NCBI GenBank assembly: GCA_025964455.1
Contig: JAOPYU010000002.1
Location: forward strand, 1-6,762
Direction: 5' to 3'
From: Thermoleophilia bacterium
Lineage (GTDB): Bacteria; Actinomycetota; Thermoleophilia; Gaiellales; SKUG01
Length of the DNA: 6,762 nucleotides
Translations under genes and position numbers: made by a program
The notes under the pieces: generated by a model
The model's database searches: none
The model's input: only the letters and a program-made list of their open reading frames with translations
Told to the model about the DNA's origin: nothing
Shown: one piece after another, positions 1 through 4,315 of the stretch
Layout: each line of letters begins with the position of its first letter
How positions within the stretch are numbered: the first letter of the stretch is position 1

Positions 1-419
1 TTGGAGTGGTGCTCGAGCTCGGTGGTGAGCACGATGTCGCCGGGGCCGAGGTTGGTGCGTCCCCAGCTGTAGGCCACGAGGTTGATCGCCTCGGTGGTGC
101 CGCGCGTGAAGATCACCTCGCGCGGCGAGCGCGCGTTGAGCAGCGCTCGCACCTGCTCGCGCGCCGACTCGAAGTTGGCGGTCGCGGTGCTCGCGTGGGC
201 GTAGACGCCGCGGTGCACGTTGGCGTAGGCGCCGGCGTAGGTGTCGCGCAGCGAATCGAGCACCGCGTTCGGCTTCATCGCGCTCGCGGCGCTGTCGAGG
301 AAGGTGAGCGGACCGCCCGTGTTCGGCCCGACCGCGAGGATCGGGAAGTCGGCGCGGACGCGCTCGGCATCGAGCGGGCTGGTGGGTGCGGGCGCAGGTG
401 AGACGGGGGAGTCGGTCAT
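1..419 (-). CDS. sufS: SufS-type cysteine desulfurase, N-terminal part (cut by window edge)
   Basis: This would be a PLP enzyme that takes sulfur from L-cysteine, giving alanine and an enzyme persulfide that feeds the SufBCD scaffold in the cytosol. The first 139 residues are visible; the family is usually a little over 400 long. Class-V aminotransferase landmarks appear in order: FLDSAASAMKP (about 40-50, the usual Y-LDNAAT-QKP box), NVHRGVY (67-73), PREVIFTRGTTEAINLVAYSWG (split here as PREVIFTRG at 99-107, then TTEAINLVAYSWG), and ELEHHS (134-139) at the edge. The catalytic lysine and the active-site cysteine lie outside the window, so SufS rather than another cysteine desulfurase rests on N-terminal similarity. 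ATG at 417-419 was chosen because the reading frame has no better start and a TAGGAT -10-like box lies 9 nt upstream. The gene is on the sufBD strand but separated from it by five other genes. It is divergent from the small TPR-like gene. Confidence 0.9.
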   Translation of the reverse strand, partial: MTDSPVSPAPAPTSPLDAERVRADFPILAVGPNTGGPLTFLDSAASAMKPNAVLDSLRDTYAGAYANVHRGVYAHASTATANFESAREQVRALLNARSPREVIFTRGTTEAINLVAYSWGRTNLGPGDIVLTTELEHHS

Positions 420-428
420 CGGCCCTGA

Positions 429-434
429 ATCCTA
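429..434 (-). promoter_or_regulatory. Possible -10 box (TAGGAT) for sufS
   Basis: Read on the minus strand, TAGGAT fits the actinobacterial TANNNT -10 pattern and ends 9 nt before the sufS ATG. Transcription would then start within a few bases of the start codon. The same bases contain AGGA at about 10 nt from the ATG, so they could instead be a weak ribosome binding site. No -35 box is evident. Confidence 0.35.
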
Positions 435-472
435 CGGCCGCGCGGGCGATGCTGCGTCGCGGTGGGTTGCGC

Positions 473-478
473 TATCGT
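473..478 (+). promoter_or_regulatory. -10 box (TATCGT) for a leaderless transcript
   Basis: TATCGT matches TANNNT and ends exactly 6 nt before the GTG at 485, so the expected transcription start falls on the start codon. No Shine-Dalgarno sequence precedes the GTG, as expected for leaderless translation. The phosphotransferase gene at 3245 shows the same geometry. No clear -35 box is seen. Confidence 0.5.
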
Positions 479-484
479 CGCGCC

Positions 485-952
485 GTGCACGACGCCGACG
501 ACACCGACCCCTTCGCTGCCTTCGTGGATCCGACCGATCCCATCGACTCAGCGACGTATGACGACCATCCCGGCGTCGCGACGCTTCGCGCCGGGGCTCG
601 ACTGCTCGAGCAGGGAAGCGGCGCGGAGGCGCTCGCCACGTTCGCCGAAGCTCGTTCGGGCGGGGTGCCGGCCGAGCTGGCTCCCCACGTCGCCGTGCTC
701 GAGGGCTGCGCGTCCATCCTCAGAGGCGACGCAGCGGGCGCGGTCGGCGCGATCGCCGATGCGTGGCGCGCACATCCCGACGTCGCGGCCCTGCCAGCGG
801 TGCTCGGCACGGCGCAGCTCGTCACCGGAGATGCGAAGAGCGCGGCGCACACCATGTACGCCGCGCTCGTCTCGGATGATCCTGACCGCTCGCTCGCGGT
901 CCATCGGCGCCGCCTCACCCAGCTCATGCAGCTGGTGCGCAGCGCCCGCTGA
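485..952 (+). CDS. Small TPR-like alpha-helical repeat protein, function unknown
   Basis: The protein has 155 residues from the GTG at 485. The acidic N-terminus (HDADDTDPFAAFVDPTDP) looks disordered. From about residue 32 it is Ala/Leu-rich helix pairs of TPR-like character: ATLRAGARLLEQGSGAEALATF (described as 32-53), then a pair around 66-94 and another around 99-130. It ends in a basic helix (139-155). There is no signal peptide or membrane segment, so it is probably cytosolic and a protein-binding module. The GTG was chosen over in-frame starts at 386 and 449 for two reasons. A -10 box sits 6 nt before it, and the 386 start would overlap the divergent sufS coding region. The residues added by an earlier start are Arg-rich and unlike the rest. 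The gene faces the lipoprotein gene tail to tail with a 15-nt gap. No specific function can be assigned. Confidence 0.7.
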   Translation: MHDADDTDPFAAFVDPTDPIDSATYDDHPGVATLRAGARLLEQGSGAEALATFAEARSGGVPAELAPHVAVLEGCASILRGDAAGAVGAIADAWRAHPDVAALPAVLGTAQLVTGDAKSAAHTMYAALVSDDPDRSLAVHRRRLTQLMQLVRSAR

Positions 953-967
953 ACTGACGCGTCGGGC

Positions 968-1681
968 TCAGCCCTTGTCGTCGTCGCCCGTGGCATCGGC
1001 CGGCGCGGGTGCGGTTGCCGCTGCCGTCTTGGCGTTCGCCTGCTGGGTCTGCAGCGCCTTGATCGACTGCTTGATCTGGGCGATGCGCGGATCCTTGGCC
1101 GGCGACAGCGCGATGAACTTCTGCCACGCGGCGATGGCGTCGTCGAACTGCTGGGCGTTGGATGCGGCGAGGCCCCATCCGTAGTAGGCGTTCGCGGCCT
1201 CCTCACCCTTGGCCGTCGTGGCGAGCTCCTTGTTGAGCGCTGCGGCCTTCTCGTACTTGTTGGTCGCCATGTAGGTCGAGGCGAGCATCTGCTTGACGCT
1301 GCGGTCCTTGCTGTCGAGCGTCGCGCACTCCTCGAGCGTGGTGACGGCCTTCTTGAGGTTCTTGTCGCGATCCTTCGGGACCGGCGGCGGGTTCTTCACG
1401 TCACCGGTCGAGGCGGGCGATGCAAGCGCCACGTAGGACATCGCCAGGTTGCGGCAGGCGCCTGCGTCCTTGCCGTCCTTCTTGAACGCCTTCTCGGCCG
1501 TGGAGACCTGCTTCTCCTTGTTGTCGCGATCGTCCGCGACGGCCTTCTCGGCCTTGGAGAGCTTCTTGGACGAGGCTGCCTTGGACGAATCGTCGCCCTT
1601 GGAGTCCTTGCTGTCACTGCCACAGCCGGCCGCGAGGAGCGCGGCGCAGACGAGGAAGACGAGACCGAATCGAAGCTTCAC
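968..1681 (-). CDS. TPR-repeat lipoprotein
   Basis: This is a 237-residue secreted lipoprotein predicted to be anchored in the membrane. The GTG start gives a textbook signal: K2, R4, a hydrophobic core FGLVFLVCAALLA (5-17) and the lipobox LAAGC with Cys20 as the lipidated residue. A charged Ser/Lys/Asp-rich linker follows (about 21-70). Next come TPR-like helices with typical W/Y/A/P positions, around 70-90, 109-150 and 155-195 (AYYGWGLAASNAQQFDDAIAA, ending in KFIALSP). The C-terminal tail is Gln/Ala/Pro-rich and ends in acidic residues. An in-frame ATG at 1721-1723 would add 14 residues before the signal; the GTG is preferred because GGAG lies 7 nt upstream of it. TPR lipoproteins usually act as envelope protein-interaction platforms, but the partner here is unknown. 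The gene is divergent from the VOC gene. Confidence 0.85.
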   Translation of the reverse strand: MKLRFGLVFLVCAALLAAGCGSDSKDSKGDDSSKAASSKKLSKAEKAVADDRDNKEKQVSTAEKAFKKDGKDAGACRNLAMSYVALASPASTGDVKNPPPVPKDRDKNLKKAVTTLEECATLDSKDRSVKQMLASTYMATNKYEKAAALNKELATTAKGEEAANAYYGWGLAASNAQQFDDAIAAWQKFIALSPAKDPRIAQIKQSIKALQTQQANAKTAAATAPAPADATGDDDKG

Positions 1682-1688
1682 GGGGGTA

Positions 1689-1692
1689 CTCC
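1689..1692 (-). promoter_or_regulatory. Ribosome binding site that sets the lipoprotein start
   Basis: On the minus strand GGAG is followed by 7 nt and then GTG at 1681. This supports the GTG over the upstream in-frame ATG at 1723, and it gives a signal peptide of normal length. Confidence 0.65.
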
Positions 1693-1800
1693 ATGGTTTG
1701 TGTCGAGGGAGCGCGCCCCGCACACGCGGCGGGGGCGACCAAGTGGGGCCTACCCGGATTGTCCGGACGCCTCACGCGGGTTCACGCGCGAGCAACCGTC

Positions 1801-1826
1801 GGCAATTCGTCGTAATCGACGAAGCC
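1801..1826. promoter_or_regulatory. Candidate operator dyad
   Basis: TTCGTCG (1806-1812) and CGACGAA (1817-1823) form a perfect 7-bp inverted repeat around TAAT. Outside it, GGC (1801-1803) can pair with GCC (1824-1826) across a 2-nt offset. It lies mid-way between two divergent genes, a common place for a dimeric regulator to bind. No regulator gene is adjacent, so the binder is unknown. Confidence 0.35.
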
Positions 1827-1913
1827 GCCGCAACCCGCGCACGCGGATCCTTGCACCCCCGTAGGTTGCTGTCGGCACGAACCGGCTTTCGGATGGTGCG
1901 AGAATCGATCGAC

Positions 1914-1918
1914 AGGAG
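1914..1918 (+). promoter_or_regulatory. Ribosome binding site of the VOC gene
   Basis: AGGAG lies 7 nt before the ATG at 1926. It fixes the start well inside a much longer open frame that runs back into the antisense of the lipoprotein gene. Confidence 0.75.
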
Positions 1919-1925
1919 CACCGAG

Positions 1926-2738
1926 ATGACGATCACAGCTATTGAGCCGCGCGCGAATGCGCGCAAGACGACGAACGGATTCTGGTGGGCGGACCTGCAG
2001 GCCCACGACGTGAAGGCTGCGGTGGAGTTCTACGGCCGCACGCTGGGCTGGGAGTTCCGCGAGGAGCACGACGCCGAGGGCACGATCGTGTACTGGACCG
2101 CACTGCTCGGCAAGCAGACCGTGGCAGGCGTCGGCGAGATGCCGGGCGAGGCAGTCGCGGGGGGCATGCCGTCGGCGTGGACCAACTACGTGACGGTGGA
2201 CGATGCCGCCGCGACGTGCGCGACGGCGACGCAGCTCGGTGGGCGCGTGCTGATGGGGCCGATGGAGGTCATGGACCAGGGCACGATGGCGATCGTGCTG
2301 GACCCGACCGGTGCGGCGTTCGGCCTCTGGCAGAACGGACGCCACACGGGCGCCGATGCCGTGAATCAGCCGTCGACCTACACGTGGGCAGAGCTGTACT
2401 CCTCCGACGTGGACCAGGCGACGGCGTTCTACGCTGCCTTGTTCGGCTGGACGGCTGCGCCGATGGTCGAGGGCGGCGACTACCTGGTGCTGTCCAACGA
2501 CGGGCACCAGATGGCCGGGCTCATGCCCAAGCCGGCGGAGATGGGTGACGCCCCGGATGCGTGGGTGACCTACTACGGCGTCGCCGACGTCATGGCGGCG
2601 AAGGCCGAGGTCACGGCCGCGGGCGGGACCGTGCTGTGGGGACCGACCCAGACCGGCCCCGGTACCACGATCGGCGTGCAGGATCCGCAGGGCGCGGTCG
2701 TGCACTTCATCGAGATGGAGCAGTGGGACCCGAGCTGA
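1926..2738 (+). CDS. Two-domain VOC (glyoxalase/bleomycin-resistance fold) protein
   Basis: The 270-residue protein has two tandem VOC domains. Domain 1 spans about 18-136: it opens with FWWADLQAHDVKAAVEFYG, contains LGWEF, and ends in DPTGAAFGLWQ. Domain 2 spans about 146-265: it opens TYTWAELYSSDVDQATAFYA, contains LFGW, and ends in DPQGAVVHFIEME. Each repeats the family pattern of start strand, FY-x-LFGW helix and closing DP-GA strand. Length and layout resemble the actinobacterial double-VOC proteins typified by Mycobacterium tuberculosis Rv0577/CFP32. I know that family by recall, and its substrate is poorly defined. VOC proteins are metal-dependent enzymes or ligand binders, and the sequence does not tell which applies. 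It is predicted cytosolic, with no signal peptide. The gene stands alone with its own ribosome binding site and a large hairpin 20 nt after its stop. Confidence 0.85.
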   Translation: MTITAIEPRANARKTTNGFWWADLQAHDVKAAVEFYGRTLGWEFREEHDAEGTIVYWTALLGKQTVAGVGEMPGEAVAGGMPSAWTNYVTVDDAAATCATATQLGGRVLMGPMEVMDQGTMAIVLDPTGAAFGLWQNGRHTGADAVNQPSTYTWAELYSSDVDQATAFYAALFGWTAAPMVEGGDYLVLSNDGHQMAGLMPKPAEMGDAPDAWVTYYGVADVMAAKAEVTAAGGTVLWGPTQTGPGTTIGVQDPQGAVVHFIEMEQWDPS

Positions 2739-2758
2739 CCCGCTGCTGACTGCTCGAA

Positions 2759-2820
2759 CCCGCAGGATCTGGTGACGTCGCCCCGCGAATTGGGCGGGCG
2801 ACGTCACCGGAACCTGCGGG
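2759..2820. terminator. Large hairpin after the VOC gene, possible terminator
   Basis: An outer stem CCCGCAGG (2759-2766) / CCTGCGGG (2813-2820) and an inner perfect 13-bp stem GGTGACGTCGCCC (2771-2783) / GGGCGACGTCACC (2796-2808) are joined by a small internal loop. They close on a 12-nt loop. The hairpin begins 20 nt after the VOC stop, where a terminator is expected. No T-tract follows on either strand, so intrinsic termination is uncertain. A protein-binding or structured-RNA role is possible. Confidence 0.5.
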
Positions 2821-2825
2821 CGGGC

Positions 2826-2840
2826 GGCCACCGAGTGGCC
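2826..2840. repeat. Short hairpin GGCCAC-cga-GTGGCC
   Basis: This is a perfect 6-bp inverted repeat with a 3-nt loop, lying between the large hairpin and the first of the paired dyads. Its right arm overlaps the first dyad, so the two structures would exclude each other. No function can be assigned. Confidence 0.3.
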
Positions 2841-2882
2841 CGATTTCCGGGAACATCCTGCACGCGCGGCCCGACATCCGGG
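2837..2882. promoter_or_regulatory. Two tandem 15-bp dyads upstream of the glycine-zipper gene
   Basis: GGCCCGATTTCCGGG (2837-2851) and GGCCCGACATCCGGG (2868-2882) match at 13 of 15 positions. They start 31 bp apart, about three DNA turns. Each is a dyad (CCCG or GCCCG, 5-nt centre, CGGG or CGGGC). The second ends next to the ATG at 2884. The arrangement suggests a paired operator for a dimeric regulator, or two small RNA hairpins at the start of the message. Confidence 0.4.
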
Positions 2883-2883
2883 C

Positions 2884-3204
2884 ATGAGCACCATCGCTCC
2901 AACCGCAGCGTCCACGATGCCGCCCCTGCCGGGCATCGCACACGAGACGATCACGGCACGCACGCCGCCGCAGGTGGCGGCGCGCACCGTCGGCGGTGCC
3001 GGCTCATCCGGAAGCGGCGGCCTGCGCCACCGCATCACGAGCTGGATGGAAGACCACCTCGGCCGCGCGGCGATGCCGGTCGCGGCCCTCGCGGGCGGTG
3101 CCCTGCTCGGCACGGTCGGCATGCTGTCGCTCGGACCCATCGGCGCTGCCGTGGGCGGGGCCGTCGGCGCATTCGCTGGCGCGGCCCTCTACTTGTCTGA
3201 CTGA
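2884..3204 (+). CDS. Small glycine-zipper membrane protein, function unknown
   Basis: The protein has 106 residues. The first 60 are Ala/Pro/Thr-rich and probably disordered, followed by a short amphipathic stretch LRHRITSWMEDHLG (47-60). The C-terminal half is two apolar Gly/Ala segments: about 64-80 (MPVAALAGGALLGTVGM) and 85-104 (the PIGAAVGGAVGAFAGA core) joined by LSLG. Glycines at every third or fourth position make a glycine zipper, which packs transmembrane helices tightly in oligomers. A helical hairpin in the membrane is therefore likely, with no cleavable signal. No Shine-Dalgarno sequence or clear -10 precedes the ATG, so the start is less certain than for its neighbours. An in-frame ATG at residue 12 is an alternative. 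The product matches no named family I can recognise. The phosphotransferase gene starts 40 nt downstream but appears to have its own promoter. Confidence 0.6.
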   Translation: MSTIAPTAASTMPPLPGIAHETITARTPPQVAARTVGGAGSSGSGGLRHRITSWMEDHLGRAAMPVAALAGGALLGTVGMLSLGPIGAAVGGAVGAFAGAALYLSD

Positions 3205-3232
3205 CGGCGTAGCCACCCGGGACCGGCACCGG

Positions 3233-3238
3233 TAGTTT
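3233..3238 (+). promoter_or_regulatory. -10 box (TAGTTT) for a leaderless phosphotransferase transcript
   Basis: TAGTTT fits TANNNT and ends exactly 6 nt before the ATG at 3245, matching the spacing at 473-485. The expected transcription start is the A of the ATG. There is no Shine-Dalgarno sequence. It lies in the 40-nt gap after the glycine-zipper gene, so the two genes need not be one operon. Confidence 0.55.
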
Positions 3239-3244
3239 CCCCGC

Positions 3245-4192
3245 ATGGCCGAGTGGCGCCCCGACATCATCCTCGACGAACCTGCGGTGCGTGAGCTCGT
3301 GCTCCAGAGCGCGCCGGGGCTGCTCGAGGGCGGCGCGACGCTGCGTGAGATCGCCCGCGGCTGGGACAACGTCGTCTGGCGGATCAAGAGCGACGGCGCA
3401 CCCGGCATGCTCGCGCGCGTACCGGTGCGTGAGATCGGCGTGCCGGGGGTGCAGCGCGAGCTGTGGCTGCTCGAGCGGGTGGCGCAGCACGCCACGCTGC
3501 CCGTGCCGGGGCCGATCACCGTCCTCGAGCCCACTGACCGCGCGCGCTGGCGCGGGTTCACCTACCCGGAGCTGGTCGGCACCGAGGCCCTGCTGACGCC
3601 GCTCGACGGTGATGCGCAGCTCGCCCTCGCCACGCAGCTCGGCGGATTCCTGCGCCGCCTGCACGATCCGGCGACGCTCGCCGACGTGGATCCGCGCGGC
3701 GACCTGCCGGTCGATCCGAACATGCGCGCTGACATGGCGTTCCGGGTCCCGCGCACGCACGAGGCACTCGACGACCTCGGCGACGACGTGCTGCCGGCGG
3801 AGGCGCGCGAGCGCGCGGCTGAGCTGCTCGCCGCGGCGGCCGACCTCCCCGCCGACGAGGACCAGGTATTCCTCCACGGCGACCTGCACCCACGCCACCT
3901 GCTGCTCGACCCGGCGTCGGGTGACATCGTGGGCGTCATCGACTGGGGCGACGCGTGCCGCGGCTCTCGCAGCATCGACCTCGCCCTCTACTGGTGCCTG
4001 CTCGACGGACCCGCGCGTTCCGCCTTCCGCGCCGCGTACGGCGACCTGTCACGCAGCACGCTCCTGCGAGCACGGGTCCTTGCGATGTTCCTGACCACCA
4101 TGCTGCTCGTCAGCGCGCCGTCATTCGACCTGCCCGGTCTCGAGGACGCCTGCCGCCGCGCCCTCCTGCGCACCCTCGACGCGCTCGACTGA
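3245..4192 (+). CDS. Phosphotransferase of the aminoglycoside/macrolide kinase (APH) fold
   Basis: The 315-residue protein has the APH-like kinase fold, which transfers phosphate from ATP to a small hydroxylated molecule. The N-lobe has GWDNVVWRIKSDG (39-51, nucleotide-loop region) and LARVPV (56-61), with Arg58 where the ATP-contacting basic residue is expected. An E in VQRELWLLERV (69-79) is the helix-C candidate. The catalytic loop is HGDLHPRH (211-218) with base Asp213. The metal-binding motif is VIDWGDA (231-237), which replaces DFG. The usual Asn of the catalytic loop is His218; to my recollection macrolide 2'-phosphotransferases share that His, so Mph-like is a better guess than aminoglycoside kinase. 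Housekeeping relatives act on sugars, choline or homoserine, so antibiotic resistance is not shown. It is predicted cytosolic. It is probably monocistronic, with its own leaderless promoter and a downstream hairpin. Confidence 0.85.
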   Translation: MAEWRPDIILDEPAVRELVLQSAPGLLEGGATLREIARGWDNVVWRIKSDGAPGMLARVPVREIGVPGVQRELWLLERVAQHATLPVPGPITVLEPTDRARWRGFTYPELVGTEALLTPLDGDAQLALATQLGGFLRRLHDPATLADVDPRGDLPVDPNMRADMAFRVPRTHEALDDLGDDVLPAEARERAAELLAAAADLPADEDQVFLHGDLHPRHLLLDPASGDIVGVIDWGDACRGSRSIDLALYWCLLDGPARSAFRAAYGDLSRSTLLRARVLAMFLTTMLLVSAPSFDLPGLEDACRRALLRTLDALD

Positions 4193-4224
4193 GCTGGTCG
4201 CATCGTTTTTCGGATCGCACACGC

Positions 4225-4254
4225 AGAAGGGCCCCGCCGAAGCAGGGCCCTTCT
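4225..4254. terminator. Bidirectional hairpin between the phosphotransferase gene and sufD
   Basis: AGAAGGGCCC (4225-4234) and GGGCCCTTCT (4245-4254) form a perfect 10-bp stem with a 10-nt loop. It lies 32 nt after the phosphotransferase stop and between convergent genes. On the plus strand the stem ends in a pyrimidine-rich TTCTCTC. On the minus strand it also ends in TTCT, so it may stop both transcripts. The T-tract is weak, as is common in high-GC genomes. Confidence 0.7.
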
Positions 4255-4263
4255 CTCGAATCC

Positions 4264-4300
4264 GGTTACGTTAACCGTACGTGATGCGGTTAACGTAACC
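4264..4300. repeat. Perfect inverted repeat with palindromic arms
   Basis: GGTTACGTTAACC (4264-4276) and GGTTAACGTAACC (4288-4300) are exact reverse complements, and the stem extends by one pair (4277 with 4287). Each 13-mer is itself a dyad (GGTTA, 3-nt centre, TAACC), with centres 24 bp apart. It begins 15 nt past the sufD stop and is noticeably A+T-richer than its surroundings. It may be the first sufD terminator hairpin, or a protein-binding site. Confidence 0.55.
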
Positions 4301-4315
4301 AGATCCACATGGGTG

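Larger units (their letters stand above)
1682..1925. other. Divergent intergenic region, lipoprotein / VOC genes
   Basis: These 244 bp separate two divergent starts and must hold both promoters. I see the two ribosome binding sites, the dyad at 1801-1826, and two short palindromic stretches (GTCCGGAC at 1761-1768, overlapping CCGGA-TTG-TCCGG at 1754-1766). A G/C-rich potential hairpin (1714-1721 with 1729-1737, one bulge) would fall in the lipoprotein leader. No strong -35/-10 pair could be named. GAGAAT at 1900-1905 is the best but poor -10 candidate for the VOC gene. Confidence 0.5.

Noticed and set aside
964..974. GGGC-tca-GCCC as a terminator between the two TPR-like genes
   Set aside because: The stem has only 4 bp, it includes the lipoprotein stop codon, and no T-tract follows.
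472..1206. 244-codon Arg/Ser-rich frame on the minus strand
   Set aside because: It overlaps two genes with better evidence, and its composition is that of an off-frame G+C-rich shadow.
1449..1925. In-frame upstream extension of the VOC gene
   Set aside because: It runs antisense through the lipoprotein gene and the divergent promoter region. The ATG at 1926 has AGGAG at the right distance and begins just before the VOC domain.
1782..3140. 452-codon open frame on the minus strand
   Set aside because: It lies antisense to the VOC and glycine-zipper genes and is Arg/His/Pro-rich without domain motifs. It is a by-product of high G+C.
3201..3206. CTGACG as a -35 box for the phosphotransferase promoter
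   Set aside because: It is 26 bp from the TAGTTT box, too far for normal spacing, and lies in the end of the previous gene.
3035..3898. 287-codon open frame on the minus strand
   Set aside because: It is antisense to the phosphotransferase gene, has skewed composition and no motif.
4206..4210. T-run after the phosphotransferase stop as an intrinsic terminator
   Set aside because: It comes before the hairpin on the plus strand and no stem precedes it. The hairpin at 4225-4254 is the better candidate.
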